Assembly: GCA_031263295.1 (NCBI GenBank)
Contig: JAISGC010000032.1
Location: forward strand, 1 to 15,535
Reading direction: 5' to 3'
Origin: Rickettsiales bacterium
GTDB lineage: Bacteria; Pseudomonadota; Alphaproteobacteria; Rs-D84
Length of the DNA: 15,535 bases
Shown here: piece after piece, positions 1-6,860 of the stretch
Layout of the letters: the number at the start of each line of letters is the position of its first letter
Position numbering within the stretch: position 1 is the first letter of the stretch
Position numbers and translations under genes: made by a program
The notes under the pieces: generated by a model
Seen by the model: the letters and a program-made list of their open reading frames with translations, nothing else
Database searches by the model: none
What the model was told of the DNA's origin: nothing

Positions 1-143
1 AAGCAACGCTTGCGAAACTAGAAAATCCTGGGTGGGGGTATGTGCTTTATTTATAAAGATTCACCCCCACCCAAGAGTTGCTAGGATTTTTTGCTTCGCA
101 AAAAATCAAGCAACTCTATCCCGCCCCACAAGGGGGCAGGAGG
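1..143. repeat. PalA palindromic element, copy 1 (left end cut by window edge)
   Basis: This gene-free stretch downstream of pth is a chain of nested hairpins. An 11-bp stem pairs 29-39 with 63-73 (TGGGTGGGGGT / ACCCCCACCCA). A second stem pairs 74-81 with 110-117 and encloses a perfect hairpin at 85-107 (GATTTTTTGC-TTC-GCAAAAAATC, one base of the loop shared). A third hairpin lies at about 119-141 (TCCCGCCCC...GGGGGCAGGA). The same order of hairpins, with different stem sequences, occurs inside polA at 2226-2440, so this is a repeat family. The left terminal hairpin seen in the polA copy is not visible here and probably lies before the window. I see no gene in 1-156. Confidence 0.7.
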
Positions 144-156
144 GGCGCTGTGCCCG

Positions 157-723
157 CTATAGTCTTATCCCTTCAATCGTTTTCATCAATGCGGCAAGTT
201 CGTCCTTCGCAAATCGGCCGACGACCCAGTCGGCGACATCGATTTCCGGATTCTCCGGGCGGCCGATGCCGATGCGCAATCGCCGATAGTCGTTCCCAAT
301 CGCCGCGCTGATTGACTTTAATCCGTTATGTCCCGCGTTTCCTCCGCCGACCTTATCGCGCAAGTCGCCCAGTCGCAAATCTATATCGTCGTGAATCACA
401 ATCACATTTTCCAGCGGGATTTTATATTTAGTCATTGCGGCCAGAACCGCCGCGCCCGACAGATTCATAAATGTCTGGGGCTTGATGAAAATAATATTTT
501 GACCCCCAATTACCCCGTCTCGCGGCTTCGCCGCGAGCCACCCCTTCTTCCCCGTTGGGGGAGAAGGGGAATTGCGCGTTATAAGGTAATTCTTTTCCTT
601 TTTCCACGCCGCATCGCCCGCCAGAAAATCCACCGCCATAAATCCTGCATTGTGTCTGGTCTTCGCGTATTCGTTGCCCGGATTGCCCAGTCCCGCGACC
701 AAAAGATTGCTTGTTATCGCCAT
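157..723 (-). CDS. pth: Peptidyl-tRNA hydrolase with an in-frame palindromic insertion
   Basis: This 188-residue protein cleaves peptidyl-tRNA released from stalled ribosomes, freeing tRNA for reuse in the cytoplasm. Family motifs are clear: GLGNPG (11-16, with the conserved Asn14), TRHNAG with catalytic His24, KPQTFMNLSG (81-90, Asn87), HDDIDL with Asp112, and GGGNAGHNGLKS. In E. coli Pth the catalytic His and the FMN Asn are 48 residues apart; here they are 63 apart. The extra residues, about 51-73, are encoded by a PalB palindromic repeat (508-573), also present between genes at 4911-5074. The C-terminus ends about 20-30 residues earlier than in E. coli Pth, just before repeat DNA at 1-143. 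A short purine-poor leader precedes the ATG, and the gene is divergent from the outer-membrane protein gene with 42 bp between starts. Confidence 0.95.
   Translation of the reverse strand: MAITSNLLVAGLGNPGNEYAKTRHNAGFMAVDFLAGDAAWKKEKNYLITRNSPSPPTGKKGWLAAKPRDGVIGGQNIIFIKPQTFMNLSGAAVLAAMTKYKIPLENVIVIHDDIDLRLGDLRDKVGGGNAGHNGLKSISAAIGNDYRRLRIGIGRPENPEIDVADWVVGRFAKDELAALMKTIEGIRL
508..573. repeat. PalB half-element inserted in frame within pth
   Basis: This is a 66-bp stretch with two hairpins: CTCGCGGC-TTC-GCCGCGAG near 519-537, and CCCCTTCTTCCCC-GTT-GGGGGAGAAGGGG near 541-569. It aligns with the right half of the intergenic PalB element at about 5001-5064, sharing ATTACCCCGTC, CCACCCCTTC and GAAGGGGAATT while the stem sequences differ. 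It contributes about 22 codons (residues 51-73) to pth without a stop. Confidence 0.85.
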
Positions 724-739
724 AATTTATTTCTATAAT
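711..739 (+). promoter_or_regulatory. Sigma70-type promoter for the outer-membrane protein gene
   Basis: TTGTTA at 711-716 and a perfect TATAAT at 734-739 are separated by 17 bp. The predicted start near 746 gives a leader of about 20 bases that contains the AAGGAT ribosome site. The -35 box lies inside the first codons of the divergent pth gene, so the two genes share a compact regulatory region. Confidence 0.6.
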
Positions 740-765
740 GATACCGCAAACCAAAAGGATGGGCA

Positions 766-1302
766 ATGAAAAAAATATTTCTGGGCGCCGCAATGACGCT
801 CGCCGCGGCGAATGCGAACGCGGGATTGTTGTTGGACTTTTACGCGGGCGCGACCTATGGCGGCGGCAAAAGCATAGCGTTTGTTCCGACATCGAAAGAC
901 CTCAAAAACAACGCCGACGCATACGGCGCGGTCTTCGGCATAGATATTCCTATCATCCGCGTCGAGGCCGAATACAATCGCCTGGTCGCCAAAGACATAG
1001 CCCTGAACGCGGGAATGCTGAACGCGTATCTTAAAATGCCGGTGCCGGTCATCACGCCCTATGTCGGATTCGGCGCGGGCCGCGTCTTCGGAGGCGATCT
1101 GCCGAACAACGAGAGCGCGTCCGCGTCAAGCGCGTTTCAGGGAATGCTCGGCGTGCAGCTGGATATTCCGGCGACGCCGCTGTTCGTCGATGTCGAGGGC
1201 CGCGTCTTCTATGCCGACTCCATAGACACGATTCCCGTTATCAACAAGGATGTGGGATTTTTGCAGTATGACGCGCGCATAAAACTGCGGTATGTGTTTT
1301 AA
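766..1302 (+). CDS. Small outer-membrane beta-barrel protein (family unknown)
   Basis: The 178-residue product starts with a classical Sec signal peptide, with cleavage likely after ANA at residue 19. The mature part alternates hydrophobic and polar residues in strands rich in Gly and aromatic residues (for example DFYAGATYGGG, TPYVGFGAGRVFGG). It ends in ...KLRYVF, the terminal aromatic residue recognised by the Bam machinery. This supports an 8-stranded-type outer-membrane barrel of the opacity/OmpA-barrel class; the exact family and ligand cannot be told from sequence alone. The start is supported by AAGGATGGG 4-12 bases upstream and a strong promoter. Palindromic element PalC follows 6 bases after the stop. 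Confidence 0.75.
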   Translation: MKKIFLGAAMTLAAANANAGLLLDFYAGATYGGGKSIAFVPTSKDLKNNADAYGAVFGIDIPIIRVEAEYNRLVAKDIALNAGMLNAYLKMPVPVITPYVGFGAGRVFGGDLPNNESASASSAFQGMLGVQLDIPATPLFVDVEGRVFYADSIDTIPVINKDVGFLQYDARIKLRYVF

Positions 1303-1307
1303 TAGAG

Positions 1308-1391
1308 AGGATTAGGACTAGGACTGGAACTCGTTATAATGCCACAACGCAATCACAAGCTCCGCCTAGTCCTAATCCTAGTCCTAGTCCT
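1308..1391. repeat. PalC palindromic element, copy 1 (upstream of polA)
   Basis: The arms are tandem 6-mers of the AGGACT/AGGATT type on the left and their complements (AGTCCT/AATCCT) on the right, around a roughly 40-bp centre containing TTATAATGCCACAACGC. The same arms and centre recur at 9801-9882 and 15015-15110, in either orientation. The right end stops 3 bases before the polA start codon. A TATAAT at 1335-1340 in the centre, with TTAGGA 17 bp upstream, could act as a polA promoter; that is a weak inference. Confidence 0.85.
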
Positions 1392-1394
1392 GCT

Positions 1395-3866
1395 ATGCGA
1401 AGCATAATCGATGGAAACTCTTTGCTATTCCGCGCGTTCTACGGCGTGCATCAGCGGCTGACCCGGCCGGACGGAACGCCGACGAACGCGGTCTATGGAA
1501 TGTGCAATATGATTCTGCCGCTGATTGCGGCCGCGGCGCCCGCGGACGAGTTTATCTGCGTGTTCGACGCCCACCGCAAAAACTGGCGCAATGATATTTA
1601 TCCCGAATACAAGGCGAACCGCGATGCCACGCCCGCGGACCTTGTCGCGCAAATCGAAATCGCGCGCGGCGCCATTCGCGCGATGGGGATGCCGTGTTTG
1701 GTCGTCCCGGATGTGGAGGCCGACGATGTTATCGCGACCCTGTGTCAGGAGGAATGTCCGACGCGGATAATTTCGAGCGACAAAGATTTGGCGCAATTGG
1801 TCAACGATTGCGTCTTTATTTTCGACACTATGAAGGACGCCGAAATGCGCGCGCCCGAGGTCTTGGAAAAGTTCGGCGCGCGGCCCAATCAGATGGTCGA
1901 CTATCAGGCTTTGGTCGGCGACGCGTCCGACAATGTCCCGGGCGTCAAGGGCATCGGTCCGAAGAAGGCCGCGGAATTGCTGGCGCGATTTGGAACTCTG
2001 GATGCGATTTATGAAAATCTCGATGCGGTCGAGGGGCGCGCGCATCAGCTGCTGACCGACGGGCGCGAGATGGCGATGATGTCGCGAACCTTGGTGCGCC
2101 TGCGGACCGATGTGCCGATTCCGCCGTTCGAGAAGTATCGCTTCGACGGCGCGCGCGCGGCCGAGTTTTTTATGACCGAGGTCGGATCGTCGACGCTGGC
2201 GGAGAAGGCGAGGAAGTTGGGTTTCCCTGCCCCCGCTCGCGGGGGCGGGACAGATTTCGTTAGCGAGCGAGGGTCGCAGACCCGCGCGAGCCTTACGAAA
2301 TCTTGGGTGGGGGGTCATCTTGGAAAACAAAATTATTCCGAGGCGCAGGGAGCAAATCTGCCCCCACCCAAGAACATCCACGAAAAATTGCAAAGCAATT
2401 TTTCTGGATCTTCTATCCCGCCCCCGCAAGCGGGGGCAGGAAATGCGCATGAACTCTTTCCCGATGCGCCGCAGGCGGCGCCGGTCGCGCCCGAAGGCAT
2501 CGCGATTTTCGACGCCGATAATATCGATATGGAAAAGCTGCGCGACCCGAAACTGATAAAATTATCTTACGACTGGAAAACTTTATTTCACAAACTCGGG
2601 ACCGACGAAATCGAAAACGCGGTCGATGTCGGGCTGATGAACTATGCGATAAATCGCCGCGCGGAAAATATCGTCGACGATTATCAATTTTATACGGCGC
2701 ATCCGAACCCCCGAATCTACGAGATGGACCGGGCGATTCTGCGGCCGCTCTTTCGTATGGAAAACAACGGCGTCTTGGTCGACATCGCGAAGTTAAAAGA
2801 GATTTCGGATTTGCTGCATCGGCGCGCGAACGACTTGAAGGCGCGCATCTGGGAGCTCGCGAGCGAGGAGTTCAATGTCGCGAGCCCAAAGCAACTCGGC
2901 GTGATTTTATTCGACAAACTCGGCCTGCCTTCGGGAAAAAAGCGCAGCACGGACGCGGATGTTCTGGCCGAACTCGCCCCCGATTACGAAATCGTGCGGC
3001 TTGTGCTCGACTGGCGCACGGCGGCGAAACTGACCGGCACATACACAGACGCATTGCCGCGCGCAATCGGGCCCGACGGACGGATTCATACTACATTTTT
3101 GCAGACCAGCACCAATACCGGGCGCCTGTCGTCGCGCGATCCGAACCTGCAAAACATTCCGATAAAGTCCGAGGTCGGCGCGGAAATCAGAAAGTGTTTC
3201 ATCGCGCCCGCGGGGTCGAAGCTTATCGCCGCGGATTATTCGCAAATTCAGCTGCGGCTGCTCGCGCATTTGTCCGGCGCCGCCGTCTTGAAAGAGGCCT
3301 TCGCGAACGGCCGCGATATTCATTCGGAGACCGCAAAAAAAATCTTCGGCGCGATGACGCCCGAAAATCGGCGGATGGCCAAGACCATAAACTTTTCGAT
3401 TATCTACGGCGTGTCGCCGTTCGGCCTGGCCGCGCAAATCGGATGCAGCCAACGCGAGGCCGCGGACATTATCGAAAATTATATGGCCGCCCTGCCCGAG
3501 GTGCGCGGCTATATGGAGGCGACCAAAAAGGAGGCGCTGGCGCGCGGCTTCGTCGAGACGCCGTTCGGCCGCCGCATCTGGTTTCCGGAAATCAACAATC
3601 CGCGGATGCGCGGCTATGCCCTGCGCGCGGCGGTCAACGCGCCGATTCAAGGGTTCGAGGCCGATATTATGCGCGTCGCGCTCGCGCGTTTGGCCGAACT
3701 TCCCGTCAAAATGATTTTGCAGATTCACGACGAAATTGTCTTCGAGGCGCCAGAAGGCGAGGCCGAGAAATACGCGCTCGAAATCAAAAAAATTATGGAG
3801 TCAGTGGTCTCGCTTTCCGTTCCCCTCGCCGCCGATTTTTCCATCAGCGACAGGTGGGAGAAGTAA
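1395..3866 (+). CDS. polA: DNA polymerase I with a repeat insertion and a decayed proofreading domain
   Basis: This 823-residue polymerase serves Okazaki fragment processing and repair. Residues 1-275 form the 5' nuclease (IIDGNSLLFRAFYG, EADD, SSDKD, GDASDNVPGVKGIGPKKA). Residues 278-348 are encoded by a PalA element and fall in the linker. Residues 369-450 are a remnant 3'-5' exonuclease fold: the DxE motif reads DAD (373-375), spacing to the next motif is very short, and the YxxxD motif is missing, so proofreading is probably absent. Polymerase motif A is DYSQIQLR (Asp614), motif B has K663, F667 and Y671, and motif C is HDE (Asp779, Glu780). Gln619 replaces the usual Glu that acts as the ribonucleotide steric gate. 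No Shine-Dalgarno site is visible, because PalC abuts the start. The gene converges on ybhN with a 3-bp gap. Confidence 0.97.
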   Translation: MRSIIDGNSLLFRAFYGVHQRLTRPDGTPTNAVYGMCNMILPLIAAAAPADEFICVFDAHRKNWRNDIYPEYKANRDATPADLVAQIEIARGAIRAMGMPCLVVPDVEADDVIATLCQEECPTRIISSDKDLAQLVNDCVFIFDTMKDAEMRAPEVLEKFGARPNQMVDYQALVGDASDNVPGVKGIGPKKAAELLARFGTLDAIYENLDAVEGRAHQLLTDGREMAMMSRTLVRLRTDVPIPPFEKYRFDGARAAEFFMTEVGSSTLAEKARKLGFPAPARGGGTDFVSERGSQTRASLTKSWVGGHLGKQNYSEAQGANLPPPKNIHEKLQSNFSGSSIPPPQAGAGNAHELFPDAPQAAPVAPEGIAIFDADNIDMEKLRDPKLIKLSYDWKTLFHKLGTDEIENAVDVGLMNYAINRRAENIVDDYQFYTAHPNPRIYEMDRAILRPLFRMENNGVLVDIAKLKEISDLLHRRANDLKARIWELASEEFNVASPKQLGVILFDKLGLPSGKKRSTDADVLAELAPDYEIVRLVLDWRTAAKLTGTYTDALPRAIGPDGRIHTTFLQTSTNTGRLSSRDPNLQNIPIKSEVGAEIRKCFIAPAGSKLIAADYSQIQLRLLAHLSGAAVLKEAFANGRDIHSETAKKIFGAMTPENRRMAKTINFSIIYGVSPFGLAAQIGCSQREAADIIENYMAALPEVRGYMEATKKEALARGFVETPFGRRIWFPEINNPRMRGYALRAAVNAPIQGFEADIMRVALARLAELPVKMILQIHDEIVFEAPEGEAEKYALEIKKIMESVVSLSVPLAADFSISDRWEK
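2226..2440. repeat. PalA palindromic element inserted in frame within polA
   Basis: This 215-bp element is bounded by 25-bp terminal inverted repeats (2226-2250 and 2416-2440, one mismatch), each itself a hairpin of the type CCCCCGCTCGCGGGGG. Inside are a stem pairing 2252-2260 with 2295-2303 (AGATTTCGT/ACGAAATCT) around a GGGTC/GACCC hairpin, a stem TTGGGTGGGG / CCCCACCCAA (about 2303-2313 with 2362-2371), and an ATCCA...TGGAT stem enclosing AAAAATTGC-AAA-GCAATTTTT. The last two match the architecture of the copy at 1-143. The element reads open in the polA frame and adds about 72 residues. Confidence 0.88.
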
Positions 3867-3869
3867 GAC

Positions 3870-4841
3870 CTATTTCCTGTGCGGGATGTGCGAAAAGATT
3901 TTCCACTTTTTCATCTTCTTATAAAGATTATGCTCATAGATAAAGAACATTCCGCCGACGCTGAACAGCGGGATTAAATAGTAAATAATTCTGAACATCA
4001 AGAGCGAGCCGAACAAGACAGCCTTGTCGATTCCGTCGGGCATCGCGTAGATAACCACGCTCTCGAAGACGCCGATGCCGCCCGGCACCTGCGCGAATAT
4101 CCCCGCCGACTGCGCTACGACGAAAATCGCGACGAACTCGACCACTCCTATCGGCACCGCGTGGAACGCCAGGCAATACAAAACCAATCCCGCCAGAATC
4201 GAATCCAGCGTCCCCCACGCGCACTGCCACAACGCGACCGGGACGCTCGGGACCTTGAAGTCGAGGCCGCCGATGCGGAACTTTTTATTTCTGAAAAATA
4301 CGCACGCTCCGAAATAGGCCGTCAGAAACGCCGCCGACCCAAAGAACATAACCCGCATCATCACGCTGTCGACAAAGCCCCCGGCGGGCAGCAAAAAAAA
4401 TCCGAGCGCGACCACGCTCGACGCGCCCAGATAATATGTCATCCCGGAAAATGTCAGCATTTTCACAATCTCGCCGCCGCGGATGCGCCAGCGCGTATAT
4501 AATCGGTATCGTATCGCGCCGCCCGAGACCGCCGCGCTGCCCGCATTGTTGGAAATCACGAATCCCATCATCCCGGCCAGCATCCACTTCCACACGGCGA
4601 TGCGCCGCCCGACATATCGCAGCGCCATAAAGTCATAGCACGACAGGACCAGGTATTCCGCGACGCACAGCATCAACGCCCACAGCATATGTAGCTTTGG
4701 GATTTCGGTTATCGCCTCGAAAACATCCTCCAAGGAATATTTTCGCAGCTCCCAGTAAAGCATCCCGACGGCGAGCGCAAAAAACAGCACGCCGACGCGC
4801 GAGACAATTTTCTTAAAAATCCGTTTAGATTTTGCGGACAT
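3870..4841 (-). CDS. ybhN: YbhN/UPF0104 family integral membrane protein (LPG synthase TM-like)
   Basis: This 323-residue multi-pass inner-membrane protein belongs to the family of the membrane part of lysylphosphatidylglycerol synthase (MprF) and E. coli YbhN (318 residues). It has about eight hydrophobic helices. Family hallmarks are SGGAIRYRLYTRW (about 106-118) and QVPGGIGVFE (251-260). Members are linked to lipid translocation or lipid export, but the substrate is not known here and there is no synthase domain, so aminoacylation is not implied. A promoter lies 7 bases from the ATG with no clear Shine-Dalgarno site, predicting a leaderless mRNA. It ends tail-to-tail with polA, leaving no space for a separate terminator. 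Confidence 0.88.
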   Translation of the reverse strand: MSAKSKRIFKKIVSRVGVLFFALAVGMLYWELRKYSLEDVFEAITEIPKLHMLWALMLCVAEYLVLSCYDFMALRYVGRRIAVWKWMLAGMMGFVISNNAGSAAVSGGAIRYRLYTRWRIRGGEIVKMLTFSGMTYYLGASSVVALGFFLLPAGGFVDSVMMRVMFFGSAAFLTAYFGACVFFRNKKFRIGGLDFKVPSVPVALWQCAWGTLDSILAGLVLYCLAFHAVPIGVVEFVAIFVVAQSAGIFAQVPGGIGVFESVVIYAMPDGIDKAVLFGSLLMFRIIYYLIPLFSVGGMFFIYEHNLYKKMKKWKIFSHIPHRK

Positions 4842-4848
4842 ATTCCCA

Positions 4849-4876
4849 ATTATAACAATTTATAACAGGTTGGCAA
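4849..4876 (-). promoter_or_regulatory. Promoter of ybhN
   Basis: On the minus strand TTGCCA (4871-4876) and TATAAT (4849-4854) are separated by 16 bp. Only 7 bases lie between the -10 box and the ATG at 4841, so transcription should start at or next to the start codon. Confidence 0.5.
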
Positions 4877-4904
4877 ATGGTTTATTGGGGGCGGAGGGTT
4901 ATGG

Positions 4905-5080
4905 GATTATTCCAGAGCGGTATTCCCCTTCCCTTTGGGAACACGCACTGGCAATCGCCGAAGGCGATTGACGGGGTAAGGGTGAATATAAATCAGTCCC
5001 CATTACCCCGTCCCGCGCCTACGGCGCGGTCCACCCCTTCTCCCCAAAGGGGAGAAGGGGAATTACGCTCTGGAATCTTC
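4905..5080. repeat. PalB palindromic element, full copy
   Basis: The termini are inverted repeats: 4911-4930 pairs with 5055-5074 (TCCAGAGCG..ATTCCCCTT, two mismatches), with weaker pairing out to about 4905 and 5080. The halves are themselves near mirror images, each with an ACGGGGTAA / TTACCCCGT box and an inner hairpin (CAATCGCC-GAA-GGCGATTG on the left, CCGCGCC-TAC-GGCGCGG on the right). The right half is the relative of the piece inside pth. The element fills most of the gap between ybhN and sufB and ends 11 bases before the sufB -35 box. Confidence 0.88.
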
Positions 5081-5090
5081 GCTTTATTTT

Positions 5091-5118
5091 TTGCACTGCT
5101 TATCGTTTAAGCTATACT
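5091..5118 (+). promoter_or_regulatory. Promoter of sufB
   Basis: TTGCAC (5091-5096) and TATACT (5113-5118) are spaced by 16 bp. Seven bases separate the -10 box from the ATG at 5126, again predicting a leaderless transcript. No IscR- or Fur-like operator is evident by eye. Confidence 0.5.
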
Positions 5119-5125
5119 TATAAAA

Positions 5126-6415
5126 ATGAAACTGGATGAGAATCTTATAAAAAAAATATCGGACGCGCGGGGCGAGCCGGAGTGGCTGCTTGACTGGCGC
5201 CTTGGCGCGCTGGACATCTGGCGCCGGATGCCCGAGCCCCATTGGGGCGAAGTCGATTACGCGCCGATTGATTACGACGCAATCGAATATTTCGGCGCCG
5301 CCCGGCCCGTCGATAATTCGGATCTCGACGCCGTTTATAAAAAAATGAATCTGCCAGACGCCGAGCGCCGGGCGCTGCTCGGGATGGCGACCGATACGAT
5401 AATCGATTCCCAATCCGTGCATACATCGATGACCGCGGAATTGGAAAAGCACGGGATTATTTTCCTACCCTTTTCAGAGGCCGTGCGGCGGCATCCGGAC
5501 TTGGTGCGGGAAAACATTGGGTCGGTCGTCGGCCCGGCGGATAACTTTTTCGCCGCGCTGAATGCCGCCGTATTTTCAGACGGAACATTTGTATTCGTTC
5601 CTGCGAATGTGAAATGCCCAATCGACCTTGCGTCGTATTTCCGCATAGAAACCGCGAAAATCGCGCAGTTCGAGCGGACGCTGATTATTGCGGAACCGGG
5701 CGCCGCGCTGACCTATATGGAGGGTTGCAGCGCGCCGCGGCGCCCAGCGCATCAATTGCACAGCGGCGTTGTCGAGGTTATCGCGCGGGCGGGCAGCGTG
5801 GTGAAATACGCGACGGTTCAGAACTGGTCCGACAATATTTATAATTTCGTAACCAAGCGCGCGCGCGCGGACGCGGACGCGGCCGTCTATTGGACGCAGC
5901 TCGAAATCGGAAGCGCAAAGACCTGGAAATATCCGTCGACGATTCTGGCGGGCGCGCGGGCTTTTTCAGATTTCTATTCTTTGGCCATCACGCGCGGGTC
6001 GCAACAGGCCGATACCGGAACGCGGATGATTCACATTGCGCCCGGAACGAAATCGGTGGTGCGGTCGTTCGGAGTCGCGTTGGGAAACAGCCGCCAGACA
6101 TTTCGTAGTTTGGTTCGTTTCGCGGCGCAGGGTTGCGCGAATGCGTCTAATTGCGACAGCAAGATTATTGGCGCGGCGGCGACGGCGAATACTATTCCAG
6201 TGTTTGAGGGCGAGGGCGAGATTGGCAACTATTCGCACGAGGCGAAAACCGGGGCGCTGGATGCGGCGGCCCTGCTCTATTTGGCGTCCGCCGGAATCAA
6301 GGAGACCGAATCGGCGGCGCTGCTGGTCGCGGGCATCGCCGCCCCGGTTCTGTCCCGTTTGCCGATGGAGTTTTTGGTCGAGTCGAAGCAGTTGATTCAA
6401 TTGGCGATGGAATGA
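5126..6415 (+). CDS. sufB: Fe-S cluster assembly scaffold SufB
   Basis: This 429-residue protein is the scaffold on which SufBCD builds Fe-S clusters. The N-terminus carries the SufB signature GEPEWLLDWRLGAL (16-29), followed by MPEPHWGEVDYAPIDYDAIEYF, which distinguishes it from SufD. Later signatures are GPADNFFAALNAAVFSDG (136-153), FERTLIIAEPGA (182-193), MEGCSAP with Cys201, VQNWSDNIYNFVTKR (231-245), QQADTGTRMIHI (293-304), NCDSKIIG with Cys343 and SHEAKTG with His371 and Glu372. Cys201 and Cys343 correspond to the two cysteines required in E. coli SufB (Cys254 and Cys405). It is about 65 residues shorter than E. coli SufB, mostly in the segment before residue 110. sufC lies 6 kb away on the other strand instead of adjacent, and sufD and sufS are not in this window. 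Confidence 0.93.
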   Translation: MKLDENLIKKISDARGEPEWLLDWRLGALDIWRRMPEPHWGEVDYAPIDYDAIEYFGAARPVDNSDLDAVYKKMNLPDAERRALLGMATDTIIDSQSVHTSMTAELEKHGIIFLPFSEAVRRHPDLVRENIGSVVGPADNFFAALNAAVFSDGTFVFVPANVKCPIDLASYFRIETAKIAQFERTLIIAEPGAALTYMEGCSAPRRPAHQLHSGVVEVIARAGSVVKYATVQNWSDNIYNFVTKRARADADAAVYWTQLEIGSAKTWKYPSTILAGARAFSDFYSLAITRGSQQADTGTRMIHIAPGTKSVVRSFGVALGNSRQTFRSLVRFAAQGCANASNCDSKIIGAAATANTIPVFEGEGEIGNYSHEAKTGALDAAALLYLASAGIKETESAALLVAGIAAPVLSRLPMEFLVESKQLIQLAME

Positions 6416-6444
6416 TTAGGGACTTATATACAACGCTAGCCAAA

Positions 6445-6471
6445 ACAAAAAATCTTGAAAAGATTTTTTGT
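6445..6471. terminator. Terminator-like hairpin after sufB (left end of PalD copy 1)
   Basis: A perfect 12-bp stem, ACAAAAAATCTT / AAGATTTTTTGT with loop GAA, lies 30 bases after the sufB stop. It is A-rich before and T-rich after, so it could terminate transcription from either side. It is also the left terminal hairpin of the PalD element. Confidence 0.55.
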
Positions 6472-6630
6472 CATTCCCGCGAAAGCGGGAATAGGGTTCT
6501 AAACCTTACATTCAGACACTACTTGTTTTCACTATTATCTGTTTATGTGAAACAAGTTTTCCGCTATAAGTCTTAATGCCCTATTCCCGCCTGCGCGGGA
6601 ATGACAAAAAATTGCGTTGCAATGTTTTGG
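6445..6630. repeat. PalD palindromic element, copy 1
   Basis: The order is: terminal hairpin 6445-6471, then GTCATTCCCGCGAAAGCGGG, then a centre (GGGTTCTAAACCTTACATTC ... ACTACTTGTTTTCAC ... GTGAAACAAGT), then CCCTATTCCCGCCTGCGCGG with its GGGAATGAC end, and a second A/T-rich hairpin to about 6630. Copies recur at 12277-12461 (inverted) and 13479-13765. The ATTCCCGC..GCGGGAAT box resembles Neisseria dRS3-type repeats in form only. It fills most of the gap between sufB and tRNA-Arg; I see no gene in 6416-6723. Confidence 0.88.
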
Positions 6631-6674
6631 GTTGGTTTTGGAGAGAGTTATAGATAAGTCCCCATTGTAATTAG

Positions 6675-6704
6675 TGCGCCCGGCTTACTGGCGCAAGCCG
6701 GGCG
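6675..6704. repeat. Hairpin with a duplicated piece of the tRNA-Arg 3' end
   Basis: The stem CGCCCGGCTT / AAGCCGGGCG forms a strong 10-bp hairpin with loop ACTGGCGC. Its left side, together with the preceding GTG, repeats an 11-base string (GTGCGCCCGGC) that is the 3' end of the tRNA-Arg gene on the complementary strand (6726-6736). It could act as a processing or stop structure for the tRNA transcript, or be debris of an insertion. Confidence 0.5.
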
Positions 6705-6723
6705 GAGCTCGAAGAGCGAAGGG

Positions 6724-6800
6724 TGGTGCGCCCGGCAAGACTCGAACTCGCAATCTTTTGGTTCGTAGCCAAACGCATTATCCAGTTGTGCTACGGGCGC
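6724..6800 (-). tRNA. tRNA-Arg (anticodon ACG)
   Basis: Read on the minus strand the 77-base gene begins GCGCCCGTAGC and ends GGGCGCACCA, with a 7-bp acceptor stem and an encoded CCA (6724-6726). The anticodon arm is TTTGG-CTACGAA-CCAAA, giving ACG, which reads CGN arginine codons after conversion of A34 to inosine. The T arm has GAGTTCGAGTC. A TATAAA lies about 13 bases upstream on the minus strand. Confidence 0.96.
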
Positions 6801-6860
6801 ATAGCGCGCATTTTATATTATTTTTTAGGAAATGCAAGCGGCCCGTGATATAGTCGCCCA

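Noticed and set aside
1425..2450. Long open frame (341 codons) on the minus strand opposite polA
   Set aside because: It is Arg/Gln-rich with no motif or ribosome site and lies opposite the strongly conserved polA frame; an effect of GC-rich codon use.
2907..3728. 273-codon minus-strand frame opposite the polA polymerase domain
   Set aside because: Composition typical of a shadow frame; no motif and no start signals.
5126..6415. SufD as the identity of the 429-residue Suf protein
   Set aside because: The GEPEWLLDWRL N-terminus and the MEGCSAP and NCDSKIIG cysteines are SufB features; SufD lacks them.
6800..6860. yybP-ykoY type manganese riboswitch before the TerC gene
   Set aside because: There are only about 60 bases between tRNA-Arg and the start codon, and a -10 box sits 6 bases before the ATG.
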